Shown: positions 45,845 to 55,027, counted from the stretch's first letter. The stretch is 64,000 nucleotides of DNA from Sulfitobacter mediterraneus (GCF_003054325.1 NZ_QBKU01000005.1:265316-329315); one strand, 5' to 3'. Notes: generated by a model not told the origin, from the letters alone. Numbers and translations: made by a program.

Positions 45845-47509
45845 ATGACCCTGAACCCGGCCCAAACCCCGACCAAAACCGCCCCGCGCGACGGGATACG
45901 GGTGCTGTCGTTTGTGTCCGTATCGGTGGCTGTTGTCTGCGCTTTGCCGATGCTGGCAGTGCTGATTGCTGCGCTCAGTGGCGGCACCGAGACAGTTCAG
46001 CACCTGATTGATACGGTTCTGGGGCGCTATGCGGCGACCACGCTATTGCTGGTTCTACTGGTGTCGATCGGGACTTTTGCCATCGGCGTTGGGGCGGCAT
46101 GGCTCGTCACAATGACCCGGTTTCCCGGAGTTAAGATCCTTGAGATCGCGCTGGTGCTGCCCTTGGCCTTTCCGGCCTATGTTCTGGCCTATGCCTACAC
46201 TCACGTGCTGGATCACCCCGGTATTGTCCAAGCGACCCTGCGGGATGTGACAGGCTGGGGCCCGCGCGATTATTGGTTTCCCGAGATCAGATCACTGGGC
46301 GGCGCGGCGGCGATGCTGGTGCTTGTCCTCTATCCTTACGTCTATCTGTTGGCTCGCGCCGCCTTCCTGCAACAAAGTGGCACCACCTTTCTCGCGGCGC
46401 GTGCGTTGGGATCCAGCGCATGGGCCGCGTTTTTCAAGGTCAGCCTGCCGCTGGCGCGTCCGGCGATTGCGGGCGGCGTGTTGCTGGCGGTGATGGAGAC
46501 CATCGCGGATTTTGGCACTGTCGCCTATTTCGGGGTGCAGACCTTTGCCACCGGCATCTACACCTCGTGGTTTTCGATGTTTGACAGGGCAGGGGCGGCG
46601 CAACTGGCGCTGTGCCTGCTTAGCTTTGCTTTGCTGCTGGCGCTGCTCGAACGCATTCAGCGGGGCCGCGCCAAATACCATGATCCATCGCGTCGCAGTC
46701 AGGCGATGCCGCCCATTAAGCTTAAAGGGTGGGGTGCGGCGGCGGCGATGATTGTATGCGGTATTCCGGTGTTTTTTGGCGCGGTGCTGCCGATTGGTGT
46801 TTTGCTGGTGATGGGGCTGGGATCAGAGCAAAATCTGTTCAGCCCGCGCTATCTGGGGTTCATACAGAACTCCGTTACACTGGCGGGCATTGCGGCGGTG
46901 GTGACCGTCTGCGCGGCAATCTCCGTCGGGTTCTTCCAACGGCTGCGACCGGGGCGTCTGTCCAACGGATCGGCCTATGTGGCGCGGCTCGGTTATGCGG
47001 TGCCCGGTGGGGTGATTGCGGTGGGTCTGCTGGTGCCTTTTGCGGCCTTTGACAATGCCTTTGATGCCTGGATGCGGGCGACCTTTGACATCTCGACCGG
47101 ACTGCTCATCACCGGATCCATCTGGCTGTTGATCGCAGCCTATCTGGTGCGGTTTCTCGCGGCGGCCCTTGGCGCCTATGAGGGCGGGCAGGCGATGGTG
47201 CATGCCAATATGGACGCCGCCGCGCGGTCGTTGGGGCAGAGCCCGCTTGGCACCCTGCGCCGAGTGCATCTGCCGATCCTTGCGCCCAGCTTGCTGACGG
47301 CATTGCTGATCGTGTTCGTCGATGTGATGAAAGAGCTGCCCGCGACATTGATCATGCGGCCCTTCAACTATGACACATTGGCGGTGCAAGCCTACCGACT
47401 GGCCAGCGATGAGCGCCTCGAAGGGGCGGCAGTGCCGTCACTGGTGATTGTGGCGATGGGCCTGCTGCCGGTGATCCTGATCTGCCGCCAGGTCGGGCGC
47501 AAACGCTAA
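45845..47509 (+). CDS. iron(III)-type ABC transporter permease, FbpB-like
   Basis: 554 residues, a two-domain permease with about twelve membrane helices. The EAA-like loops are AARALGSSAWAAFFKVSLPLARPAIA and AARSLGQSPLGTLRRVHLPILAPSL, one in each half, as in FbpB/SfuB. It is separated from its likely binding protein, which lies on the opposite strand after an unrelated gene. No ATPase lies beside it. It ends four bases into the convergent GNAT gene. Confidence 0.9.
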   Translation: MTLNPAQTPTKTAPRDGIRVLSFVSVSVAVVCALPMLAVLIAALSGGTETVQHLIDTVLGRYAATTLLLVLLVSIGTFAIGVGAAWLVTMTRFPGVKILEIALVLPLAFPAYVLAYAYTHVLDHPGIVQATLRDVTGWGPRDYWFPEIRSLGGAAAMLVLVLYPYVYLLARAAFLQQSGTTFLAARALGSSAWAAFFKVSLPLARPAIAGGVLLAVMETIADFGTVAYFGVQTFATGIYTSWFSMFDRAGAAQLALCLLSFALLLALLERIQRGRAKYHDPSRRSQAMPPIKLKGWGAAAAMIVCGIPVFFGAVLPIGVLLVMGLGSEQNLFSPRYLGFIQNSVTLAGIAAVVTVCAAISVGFFQRLRPGRLSNGSAYVARLGYAVPGGVIAVGLLVPFAAFDNAFDAWMRATFDISTGLLITGSIWLLIAAYLVRFLAAALGAYEGGQAMVHANMDAAARSLGQSPLGTLRRVHLPILAPSLLTALLIVFVDVMKELPATLIMRPFNYDTLAVQAYRLASDERLEGAAVPSLVIVAMGLLPVILICRQVGRKR

Positions 47510-48051
47510 CCCGCGAAGCGGGCCTGCCACGCCGCACGGGTGATCCGCCAGCATTGCCAGACGCCAGATTTGCCGCCCATTGTCAGCGTTCCATCATAGG
47601 CGTGCTCTGCCCCCAGTTTTGCAGTGGCCCGCTGCGACCGGATGTTGGTTGGGTCGATGTGCAGCCAGACCTCATCCACCACCTCAAAGGCATGGGCAAA
47701 CATCAATGCCTTCATCGCGCGGTTGGTGTCGCCGCCCCAATGGTCACGTCCCAAAAAGGTATAGCCGATGGACACGCTCCCGGGATGGTCCGGTGCCTCA
47801 TAGTATCGGGAACAACCGATCACCCGGCCACTGCCTTGTTCCGTCACGGCCAAGGTGCCGCCGCTGGCCAGCAAGCTGTCAAAATAGGGATCGAACACCG
47901 CCCGTTCATGACGGGTCTTGGCAGGATGCCCCGCCCAGATGGCAGGATCGCTGGCCGCTGCAAATAGCGCGTCACGATCCTCAGGTCCGAGAGGGCGCAG
48001 GCAAATATCAACACCCTCAAGCGTGGGCTGGGGATCAAATTTGGGGTGCAT
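47506..48051 (-). CDS. GNAT family N-acetyltransferase
   Basis: 181 residues. GCSRYYEAPDHPGSVSIGYTFLGRDHWGGDTNRAM has the acetyl-CoA motif region (R/Q-x-x-G/A replaced by a GDTNR form) and IDPTNIRSQRATAKLGAEHAY the typical second motif. Similar to ribosomal-protein or small-molecule acetyltransferases (RimJ-like); substrate unknown. It starts beyond the terminator of the binding-protein gene. Confidence 0.85.
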   Translation of the reverse strand: MHPKFDPQPTLEGVDICLRPLGPEDRDALFAAASDPAIWAGHPAKTRHERAVFDPYFDSLLASGGTLAVTEQGSGRVIGCSRYYEAPDHPGSVSIGYTFLGRDHWGGDTNRAMKALMFAHAFEVVDEVWLHIDPTNIRSQRATAKLGAEHAYDGTLTMGGKSGVWQCWRITRAAWQARFAG

Positions 48052-48060
48052 AATAGACTC

Positions 48061-48100
48061 TAAAAATAAAAAACGGGGGCAGACCAATGGCCTGCCCCCG
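48061..48100 (-). terminator. rho-independent terminator of the iron-binding-protein gene
   Basis: On the minus strand CGGGGGCAG-GCCATTGGT-CTGCCCCCG is a perfect 9-base stem followed immediately by TTTTTTATTTTTA. It lies just after the binding-protein gene and just before the GNAT gene. Confidence 0.9.
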
Positions 48101-48142
48101 AAGGTGATCGAAATGGATCACAAGGTCCAATAGCTTTTGAAC

Positions 48143-49159
48143 TTATTCCCAGCCCACAGTGTTAAAGATCTTTTGCGCGGTCGGAATGTTCTGTGCCACA
48201 TCGGACAGGTTCACATCGTCCGCTTTGAATTCACCCAACTGCTTCACAGATGCCGCCAGTTCCACACCGGCAACTGTTGGGTATTCGTCGTTGCCGTTGG
48301 AGAAATAGACCTGTGCAGAGTCCGAGGCGAGGTATTCAAGGAACTTGATCGCGTTGTCTTTGTTTGGCGCATGCGCAGCAACGCCGCCGCCCGACAGGTT
48401 CATATGTGCGCCATTGCCGTCTTGGTCGGGAAAGACCACGCCGATTTTTTCGATGTCCGCGCTGACGCCTTTGACATCTTTGCGGATCGCGCGGGCAAAG
48501 TAATAGGTGTTGGAAACCGCAATTCCGCATTCGCCGGACACGATGCCACGCAATTGGTCGGTGTCGCCACCCTGTGGTGCGCGGGCCATGTTGTCCACGA
48601 CGCCCTGCGCCCATGCGGTCGCTTTTTCTTCGCCCTCATGAGTGACGATGGAGGCCAGCAAGGTCTGGTTGTAGGTGTTGGTCGAAGACCGGATGCAAAC
48701 CTGACCTTTGTAAGCTGGATCGGCCAGATCCATGTAGGTTGCGGGCGGGTTGGTGATCCCGGCTTTGTCGTAGAAGATGATCCGCCCACGTTGTGAGAAA
48801 CCATACCACTGGTTGTCGTCATCTTGCAGGTTTGCCGGAATTTTTTCTTCGAGCGTGGCGCTTTCGATGGATTGCAAAAGGCCCATATCCTTGGCGCGTT
48901 TCAGGCGGCTGGTGTCGACGGTCAACAACAGATCGGCAGGGGAATTTGCGCCCTCGGCCTGCATCCGTGCCAGCAATTCGTCGGCTTTGCCTTCAATGCG
49001 GTTGATGGTGATGCCGGTCTGTTCTGTGAAATCGGAATACAGCCGTTCATCGGTGTCATAATGGCGCGAGGAATAGAGATTCAACTCGCCATCGGCCAAA
49101 GCGGGCAGCGCCAGCGCGATCAGCGCGGCAGCAGATGTGGTTGTCTTAAAGAGGGTCAT
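48143..49159 (-). CDS. Fe(III) ABC transporter periplasmic binding protein, FbpA-like
   Basis: 338 residues with a signal peptide (MTLFKTTTSAAALIALALPALA). The mature start ELNLYSSRHYDTDERLYSDF, the DLLLTVD strand, and NTYYFARAIR with the tyrosine pair typical of FbpA iron ligands (Y-Y) identify an iron(III) receptor. CIRSS and GECG cysteines could form a disulfide. A possible regulatory inverted repeat lies just upstream. Confidence 0.92.
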   Translation of the reverse strand: MTLFKTTTSAAALIALALPALADGELNLYSSRHYDTDERLYSDFTEQTGITINRIEGKADELLARMQAEGANSPADLLLTVDTSRLKRAKDMGLLQSIESATLEEKIPANLQDDDNQWYGFSQRGRIIFYDKAGITNPPATYMDLADPAYKGQVCIRSSTNTYNQTLLASIVTHEGEEKATAWAQGVVDNMARAPQGGDTDQLRGIVSGECGIAVSNTYYFARAIRKDVKGVSADIEKIGVVFPDQDGNGAHMNLSGGGVAAHAPNKDNAIKFLEYLASDSAQVYFSNGNDEYPTVAGVELAASVKQLGEFKADDVNLSDVAQNIPTAQKIFNTVGWE

Positions 49160-49173
49160 AGTGGTGTTCCATA

Positions 49174-49200
49174 CTGTTCAGAATTTCCTGACTGAAACAG
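49174..49200 (-). promoter_or_regulatory. inverted repeat upstream of the iron-binding protein gene
   Basis: CTGTTCAG and CTGAAACAG form a near-perfect inverted repeat with a 10-base spacer, 15 bases before the start codon. The position and gene suggest an iron-responsive operator (Fur, RirA or Irr type), but no consensus match is exact. Confidence 0.4.
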
Positions 49201-49260
49201 TAAGAAACAGATTCTTGCGGTGGGCGCAAGGTATTCCTGATTATTTTTGTTGGGAAAGGC

Positions 49261-49284
49261 GCCCTGCCGCCGGAACGGCAGGGC
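49261..49284 (-). terminator. hairpin after the YghU-like gene
   Basis: GCCCTGCCG and CGGCAGGGC form a perfect 9-base stem with a 6-base loop, six bases after the stop codon of the minus-strand gene. The T-tract is poor (TTT), so termination is likely but not classical. Confidence 0.6.
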
Positions 49285-49290
49285 AGAGGA

Positions 49291-50166
49291 TCAGCCTTGA
49301 TCCCCGATTTTGTCCTGAGTCTTGCTGTCAAAGTCAGAGGCATCATGCCGTTCGTGCAACTGCATCGACAGATCATCGCCAAAGGCCCGGTTGACCATCC
49401 GCCCACGTGTCACGGCGGGACGGGCATCAATGGCCTCGGCCCAACGCAGCACGTTTTTATAAGAAGTTACATCAAGGAATTCTGCAGCACTATAAAGTCG
49501 GCCCAGAACCAATTGACCGTACCAAGACCAGATCGCCATATCGGCAATGGAATATTCGCCGCCGAAATAGTCGTTGTCGGCCAAATGGCGGTCCATCACA
49601 TCAAGCTGGCGCTTGGTTTCCATGGCAAAACGGTTGATTGGGTATTCGAACTTCTCTGGTGCATAGGCATAAAAATGGCCAAAGCCGCCGCCCAGATACG
49701 GCGCACTGCCCATCTGCCAGAACAGCCAGCTGAGTGCCTCGGTACGCTGCGCGGGATCTGAGGGCAGGAAGGCACCAAATTTTTCGGCCAGATACAGCAG
49801 GATCGCGCCGGATTCGAACACCCGCTGTGGCGCATCGCCGGACCGATCCATCAGGGCAGGGATTTTTGAGTTGGGGTTCACATCAACAAAGCCAGAGCCG
49901 AACTGATCGCCCTCACCGATATTCACCAGCCATGCGTCATATTCTGCCCCCGAATGCCCTGCGGCAAGCAGCTCTTCGAGCATCACGGTGACCTTGACGC
50001 CATTGGGCGTGGCGAGCGAATAAAGCTGAAACGGATGTTTGCCGACGGGCAGCTCTTTGTCGTGGGTGGCCCCGGCAATGGGGCGGTTGATGCTGGCAAA
50101 ACGTCCGCCGCTTTCTGCATCCCAGGTCCAAACCTTGGGCGGTGTGTATTCGGTGCTGTCGGCCAT
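49291..50166 (-). CDS. YghU-like glutathione-dependent disulfide-bond oxidoreductase
   Basis: 291 residues of the Nu-class GST family. N-terminal extension (WTWDAESGGRFASINRPIAGATHDKELPVGKHPFQLYSLATPNGVKV) with the typical TPNG active-site turn, NPNSKIPALMD and ESGAILLYLAEKFG for glutathione binding, and a helical C-terminal domain (SYKNVLRWAEAIDARPAV). Reduces disulfide or peroxide substrates using two glutathiones. AGAGGA precedes the start. Confidence 0.93.
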   Translation of the reverse strand: MADSTEYTPPKVWTWDAESGGRFASINRPIAGATHDKELPVGKHPFQLYSLATPNGVKVTVMLEELLAAGHSGAEYDAWLVNIGEGDQFGSGFVDVNPNSKIPALMDRSGDAPQRVFESGAILLYLAEKFGAFLPSDPAQRTEALSWLFWQMGSAPYLGGGFGHFYAYAPEKFEYPINRFAMETKRQLDVMDRHLADNDYFGGEYSIADMAIWSWYGQLVLGRLYSAAEFLDVTSYKNVLRWAEAIDARPAVTRGRMVNRAFGDDLSMQLHERHDASDFDSKTQDKIGDQG

Positions 50167-50315
50167 GTATTTTTCCTCTTTTGGTTCTGCGGCACGTCCT
50201 GCACCGGCTGTCACAATGCAAGGTAGTCGGATCGCGCCGGGTCACAAGTGGCGCGGCCAAATTGCTTTGGCGGCCGCAATATGCGCAATTGTCCCAAACC
50301 AACGGAGGGCAACAG

Positions 50316-51149
50316 ATGAAACGGCGGTTTATTCAATGCGATGTGTTCAGTGACACAGCGTTGCGCGGCAACGGGCTTGCGGTGGTGCTGGATGGCGCGG
50401 GGCTAAGCGATGCGCAGATGATGCAATTCGCGATCTGGACCAATCAAGCCGAGACAACGTTTCTGGTGCCGCCGGAAAATGCGGATGCCGATTACGGGGT
50501 GCGAATATTCTCGCCCACCCGCGAGATGGATTTTGCGGGTCACCCCACATTGGGCAGCTGTGCCGCCTGGCTGCATGCCGGCGGTGTGCCCAAGGTCGCA
50601 GGCCGTGTCATGCAAGAATGCGCCATTGGTCTGGTCGAGATTGATCAGTCCGGCGCTGTCCCGGCCTTCGTCGCCCCGCCAACCCAGATTGATGGGGCGG
50701 ATCAGGCCGAGCAGGCGCGCATCGCTCAGGCTCTGGGTCTGACCGAGGCCGATATCGTCGCCTCGGCGCGACTGGACAACGGCGCGGCGTTCAACCTGAT
50801 CGAATTGCATAGCGCCGAACGGGTCTTGTCATTGGATGCTCGCGCCGTGTCGGCACCCGAATTTCGCGGTGTGGCGATCCTTGGAAAGCATCCCGTTGGT
50901 GCTTATGCCAATTACGAATCGCGCAACCTGACACCGGCATCGATGATGGCCGAAGATCCGATCACCGGATCCATGAATGCGGCGATTGCGGTTTGGCTCA
51001 AATCACAGGGGCGGTTGACGGAGGATATCGTGATTGCCCAAGGCACCGCCATTGGCCGCAAGGGCCGGGTGTTCGTCAGCAACCGAGGTGCGGATGTGAT
51101 GATTGGCGGGGCGACGACAATCGTGATTGAGGGCACGGTGGATATCTAA
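50316..51149 (+). CDS. PhzF family isomerase-like protein
   Basis: 277 residues with the two-domain PhzF fold. Features: QCDVFSDTALRGNGLAVV, QAETTFLVPP with the catalytic glutamate, MDFAGHPTLGSCAAW, and EDPITGSMNAAIAVWL. Probable substrate is a small chorismate-like or aromatic compound, but PhzF relatives are diverse. ATG has CGGAGGG in front. It diverges from the YghU-like gene. Confidence 0.92.
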   Translation: MKRRFIQCDVFSDTALRGNGLAVVLDGAGLSDAQMMQFAIWTNQAETTFLVPPENADADYGVRIFSPTREMDFAGHPTLGSCAAWLHAGGVPKVAGRVMQECAIGLVEIDQSGAVPAFVAPPTQIDGADQAEQARIAQALGLTEADIVASARLDNGAAFNLIELHSAERVLSLDARAVSAPEFRGVAILGKHPVGAYANYESRNLTPASMMAEDPITGSMNAAIAVWLKSQGRLTEDIVIAQGTAIGRKGRVFVSNRGADVMIGGATTIVIEGTVDI

Positions 51150-51176
51150 CGCCTTGATCCATAGGCCCGAAATAGC

Positions 51177-51206
51177 AAAAGGCTGCCTCCGAAGGGGCAG
51201 CCTTTT
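51177..51206. terminator. bidirectional terminator between the PhzF gene and rpmJ
   Basis: AAAAGGCTGCC and GGCAGCCTTTT form an 11-base perfect stem around an 8-base loop. Runs of A and T at both ends allow it to serve the convergent genes on either side. Confidence 0.85.
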
Positions 51207-51241
51207 GAAAAGCTCTGACTGTTACCAGTCTACCGATCAAA

Positions 51242-51367
51242 TTAACCCTGACGGGCTTTGAACCGGCGCTGTGTCTTGTTGATCACGTAAACGCGGCCTT
51301 TGCGACGCACAACGCGGCAATCACGATGCCGGTTTTTCAGCGAGCGGAGCGAATTGCGAACTTTCAT
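51242..51367 (-). CDS. rpmJ: 50S ribosomal protein L36 (zinc-free form)
   Basis: 41 residues, short and easily missed: starts [20 protein letters not shown] and ends [11 protein letters not shown]. It keeps a single cysteine (C17) where zinc-binding L36 has four ligands, so this is the C-minus form usual in Alphaproteobacteria. Located between the terminator and the tRNA-Val gene, on the same strand as the tRNA. Confidence 0.95.
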   Translation of the reverse strand: MKVRNSLRSLKNRHRDCRVVRRKGRVYVINKTQRRFKARQG

Positions 51368-51462
51368 AGTCCTTATCCTTCCATCTGTGGCCCCGCCTTC
51401 CTTATGAAAAGAAGGACCAGCGCCGGGTTACGGACGGCCCCCGAAAGGACCAGTGAAACAGG

Positions 51463-51537
51463 TGGTGGGCGATACTGGGATCGAACCAGTGACCCCTTCG
51501 ATGTCAACGAAGTGCTCTACCGCTGAGCTAATCACCC
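51463..51537 (-). tRNA. tRNA-Val (anticodon GAC)
   Basis: On the minus strand GGGTGAT pairs with ATCGCCC; D-arm, anticodon stem CTTCG/CGAAG with loop TTGACAT (anticodon GAC), and T-arm with GGTTCGATCCC all fold. The 3' CCA is encoded, giving 75 nucleotides. Confidence 0.95.
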
Positions 51538-51686
51538 ACTTAATCAGCGTGTTATCCCATGCCCCAAACAAAAACGGGGCGCGAAATGCCGCGCCGGTTG
51601 GGGTGCTATAAAAGGAGTCGGAGCTTTGTTCAAGGGCTTTTGGTAATTCAAATTTATGGGCTATGAAGAGGGAGAAAGGGGCGCAT

Positions 51687-52547
51687 ATGTCCAAGACCGC
51701 TTATGATGTTCTGCACCCGGTGCGCAACCGGTCTTGTGTGGTCTTTGCCTCGCCGCATTCGGGGCGGGATTATACGCCTGATTTTCTGGAACAAACTGTG
51801 CTGGATGCCCATCTGATCCGGTCTTCCGAAGATGCTTATGTAGACCAACTATTTGATTCGGCGGCGGAATTTGGCGCGCCCTTCCTCATGGCCGGTGCGC
51901 CGCGCGCCTATCTGGATCTCAACCGATCTTGCGAGGAGCTTGACCCGGCCCTGATCGAAGGCATTCGCCGTCAGGGGCATAACCCACGTGTTGCCTCGGG
52001 CCTTGGGGTGATTCCACGCGTGGTCGCCAATGGCCGGGCGATTTATCATGGCAAGATCAGCCATGCAGATGCCACCGATCGCATTGACCGTTTCTGGCGG
52101 CCCTATCACAGCCAACTGCAAAACCTGCTGGATGCTGCACAGCAACGTCACGGGCAAGCGATACTGATCGATTGCCATTCCATGCCGCATGAAGCGATGG
52201 ACGGTATTGCGCGGGCAGGTGTGCGGCGGCCTGACGTTGTGCTTGGCGATCGGTTTGGCGCTTCGGCGGCAGGCGAGGTCGTGGACCGTGTTGAGGCGGC
52301 GTTTCTGTCCGCGGGTTTCACCGTCACCCGCAACACGCCATTCGCAGGAGCCTATATCACACAGGCCTATGGCCGCCCCTCCCGCAATCAGCACGCTGTG
52401 CAGATCGAATTGGATCGTTCGCTGTACCTTGACGAGGCCAAGGTTGAGATCAACGCGAACTTTGACGCAGTAAAAACAGCCCTGCGGCAGGTTGTGGCAG
52501 AGGTCGCCGGGATTGGCCAAGGCCGGGTGCCACTGGCCGCCGAGTAG
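51687..52547 (+). CDS. N-formylglutamate amidohydrolase family protein
   Basis: 286 residues. SPHSGRDYTPDF, LDLNRSCEELDP, ILIDCHSMP with the metal histidine, and QHAVQIELDRSLYLDE are hallmark motifs of the HutG/N-formylglutamate amidohydrolase family. It hydrolyses N-formyl-glutamate-like compounds, often in histidine degradation, though no hut genes are near. The second ATG was preferred because AAAGGGG lies before it. A 24-base longer start is possible. Confidence 0.88.
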   Translation: MSKTAYDVLHPVRNRSCVVFASPHSGRDYTPDFLEQTVLDAHLIRSSEDAYVDQLFDSAAEFGAPFLMAGAPRAYLDLNRSCEELDPALIEGIRRQGHNPRVASGLGVIPRVVANGRAIYHGKISHADATDRIDRFWRPYHSQLQNLLDAAQQRHGQAILIDCHSMPHEAMDGIARAGVRRPDVVLGDRFGASAAGEVVDRVEAAFLSAGFTVTRNTPFAGAYITQAYGRPSRNQHAVQIELDRSLYLDEAKVEINANFDAVKTALRQVVAEVAGIGQGRVPLAAE

Positions 52548-52550
52548 CGA

Positions 52551-53048
52551 TCACGCGGTGCCAAGCCGCATGATGCCGATACCTACGAACAGAACGGCGA
52601 TACCGGATGTGACCGTGCGGATCTGGTTCCAGACCTGCCATTGCGGCGAGTAATCCGCCCAGATAATACGCGCAGCCTCAATGTCTTGCGGCACAGCTAC
52701 GCGTGCCAATGCCTCATTCATGGGGATGTTGAACGCTGCGGTCAAAGCGACGGCCAACAGGGCAACCACGATCCCTGCCAATCCAAACCAAAGCGCCGCA
52801 CGGCGGTGTCTTTCACGAAACATCACGTAGGCAGTGAACAGCAGAACAGGTGCTGTGCCAAAAAACGCAGGCGCAAACACCGCATTGCGCACAGAGGCGT
52901 TCATCGCCTGCATTGCGGCAATTGCCACGCGCGGGTCAGCCATATCCAGCCCCCACATGGTTGAGCAGACCCAAGCATAGAAAAACCCAAAGAGCGCGGC
53001 AGAGAGCAGCAAGCTAAGCAGGGCAAGCGGGCGCATAAATGATGACAT
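52551..53048 (-). CDS. DUF1772 / anthrone oxygenase-like membrane protein
   Basis: 165 residues with four predicted membrane helices (LALLSLLLSAALFGFFYAW, VFAPAFFGTAPVLLF, LWFGLAGIVVALLAVALTAA, VTSGIAVLFVGIGI). The FNIPMNEALARV stretch is shared with DUF1772 proteins. Function unknown. It diverges from a TetR regulator with two operator copies between, so it is probably the target. Confidence 0.85.
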   Translation of the reverse strand: MSSFMRPLALLSLLLSAALFGFFYAWVCSTMWGLDMADPRVAIAAMQAMNASVRNAVFAPAFFGTAPVLLFTAYVMFRERHRRAALWFGLAGIVVALLAVALTAAFNIPMNEALARVAVPQDIEAARIIWADYSPQWQVWNQIRTVTSGIAVLFVGIGIMRLGTA

Positions 53049-53060
53049 TTCAATCTCCAA

Positions 53061-53109
53061 TATCCGTATTGATGTGTACGTCTTTACATATCCGTATCGA
53101 TATGTACGG
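53061..53109. promoter_or_regulatory. two TetR-type operators in the divergent region
   Basis: TATCCGTATTGATGTGTACG (53061-53080) and TATCCGTATCGATATGTACG (53089-53108) are direct copies, 28 bases apart. The core CCGTA(T)...TACGG is a dyad. They lie between the membrane-protein and regulator genes, as expected for autoregulated TetR repressors. Confidence 0.7.
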
Positions 53110-53135
53110 TACTGAGTCAAGGGGAATGCCAAAGA

Positions 53136-53753
53136 ATGCGCGACGACAAAAAGCAACAAAGACGCCGCCAGATTGAAGCTGCGGCTTATGATCTGCTGGT
53201 GCAGTACGGTTACGATGGTACGTCGATGCTGGCGGTGGCCAAAGCCGCAAAAGCATCGAATGAAACGATGTACCGCTGGTATGGCGACAAAAACGGGCTG
53301 TTCGAAAGCATGGTCCGCGCCAATGCCGCAGAGGTACGTGACGCATTGCATGCCTTGATCGAGGACGGCCTGCCGCCGTTGGAGATTTTGCGCCGACTGG
53401 CCCCGGTGTTGCTGGACATGCTGTTGGGCGAAAAAGCTATCGCGCTCAATCGGGCCGCCGCCGCAGATGCATCCGGCGCTCTGGGTCGGGTTATCGCGGC
53501 TTGCGGGCGCGAGGAGGTCTTGCCATTGATCAAAGAGGTTTTAGTCGCCGCGATCCAGCAAGGGGCATTGCGACCACCTGCGCAGGGTGAGATTGGCAGT
53601 TTGTTCATGCACCTGCTGGTTGGGGACCAGCAAATGCGCCGCGCCATCGGGGTGCTGCCCGCACCGTCCGCAGCGGAGATAACACTGCAGGCCGATCAGG
53701 CAGTGTCACAGCTCATACAGCTTTGCCGCCCTACCGCAGCGCCCGCCCCTTGA
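53136..53753 (+). CDS. TetR/AcrR family transcriptional regulator
   Basis: 205 residues. N-terminal helix-turn-helix (QRRRQIEAAAYDLLVQYGYDGTSMLAVAKAAKASNETMYRWYGDK) is typical of TetR. The C-terminal ligand domain is helical (residues 60-205). It shares two operators with the divergent DUF1772 gene. Its stop overlaps the stop of the convergent dinB by 23 bases. Confidence 0.92.
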   Translation: MRDDKKQQRRRQIEAAAYDLLVQYGYDGTSMLAVAKAAKASNETMYRWYGDKNGLFESMVRANAAEVRDALHALIEDGLPPLEILRRLAPVLLDMLLGEKAIALNRAAAADASGALGRVIAACGREEVLPLIKEVLVAAIQQGALRPPAQGEIGSLFMHLLVGDQQMRRAIGVLPAPSAAEITLQADQAVSQLIQLCRPTAAPAP

Positions 53754-54984
53754 CGATGGCCTTGCTGCCGTATCGATCGCGGATCTGATCGGTGGCCCGT
53801 TCTGCCTGACTGCGCTTAACCGCATCGGGGTCCAATAAATCACCGGCAAGATCGGCGCCTTCCGCGGGACTGAGATCGGAGATGCCGCAACCAATCAGGC
53901 GGAATGGCCCCTGGTCGCCCAACTGGTCAAATAACGCGCGAGCGTGGCGGTAGATACGATCCGCCAATTGCGTCGGATCATGCAGCGACACCCGCCGCGT
54001 GAGGGTTTTGAAATCCGAGCGTTTGATTTTAAGCGTGACAATCCGGCCCGCCAGATCCTTGGCCTTGGCACGATCCGCGACCTGTTCGGAAAGCCGCCAT
54101 AGATGGCCGTCGAGAATATCGGCATTGCCGGTGTCCTCAAAGAACGTGGTTTCCTTACTGATGGATTTGACCGGCTCATGCGCCGAAACCCGCCGCCGGT
54201 CTTGCCCTCGCGCCAAATGCCAGAGCCGCTCGCCCATGCCGCCGAACCGGGCGACCAGATCCGTCTTTTCCCAGCGCAACAGGTCCGAAAAGGTGCGAAT
54301 GCCTGCTTTGTCCAGCGCACCTTGGGTGACAGCGCCAACCCCCCAGATCAGCTTGACCGGTTTGTCCCGCAGGAAATCATCGGTTTCTGCCGCGCCGATC
54401 ACCGAAAACCCATGCGGCTTGTCCAGATCAGAGGCGACCTTGGCCAGAAACTTGTTGTGGCTGAGGCCAATGGATCCGGTCAGGCCCAGCTCATCTTTCA
54501 TGCGCCGCACCAACCCGGCCAACATCACCGCAGGCGGTGCGCCATGCAGACGGGCGGTGCCAGTCATATCCAGAAACGCCTCGTCCAGCGACAAGGGTTC
54601 AATCGATGGCGTCAATTCCTCCATCATGGCGCGGATGGCGCGGGAGGCCTCAACATAGGCATCCATCCTTGGCTTGATGATCACGGCCTCCGGGCACAGT
54701 TTGAGCGCCTGAAACATCGGCATCGCGGACCGCACCCCCCGGATGCGCGCCACGTAACAGGCCGTGGACACAACGCCGCGCCGCCCGCCGCCGATGATCA
54801 CAGGTTTGCCGTTCAGTTCGGGATTGTCGCGCTTTTCGACCGAGGCATAGAAGGCATCACAATCCATATGTGCTATGGAAAGGGTATCAAGCTCGTCATG
54901 CACCAGAACGCGCGGGCTGCCACACGAAGGGCAGCGCCGGGCCGGGGCGATTTGAGACAGGCAATCACGGCAAAGGGCGGCCAT
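53731..54984 (-). CDS. dinB: DNA polymerase IV (with N-terminal zinc ribbon)
   Basis: 417 residues of the Y-family. The first 30 residues hold a zinc ribbon (CRDC and CPSC), an addition seen in DinB proteins of this order. The catalytic part has MDCDAFYASVEKRDNPEL and SLDEAFLD with the metal acidic residues, and GLSHNKFLAKVASD. Error-prone translesion polymerase; SOS control is likely but no LexA box was noted. It converges with the TetR gene. Confidence 0.95.
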   Translation of the reverse strand: MAALCRDCLSQIAPARRCPSCGSPRVLVHDELDTLSIAHMDCDAFYASVEKRDNPELNGKPVIIGGGRRGVVSTACYVARIRGVRSAMPMFQALKLCPEAVIIKPRMDAYVEASRAIRAMMEELTPSIEPLSLDEAFLDMTGTARLHGAPPAVMLAGLVRRMKDELGLTGSIGLSHNKFLAKVASDLDKPHGFSVIGAAETDDFLRDKPVKLIWGVGAVTQGALDKAGIRTFSDLLRWEKTDLVARFGGMGERLWHLARGQDRRRVSAHEPVKSISKETTFFEDTGNADILDGHLWRLSEQVADRAKAKDLAGRIVTLKIKRSDFKTLTRRVSLHDPTQLADRIYRHARALFDQLGDQGPFRLIGCGISDLSPAEGADLAGDLLDPDAVKRSQAERATDQIRDRYGSKAIVKGRALR

Positions 54985-55027
54985 GGTCAGACACCGTTGG
55001 CTGAGGTTTCGGGGGTGAGTTTACCGA

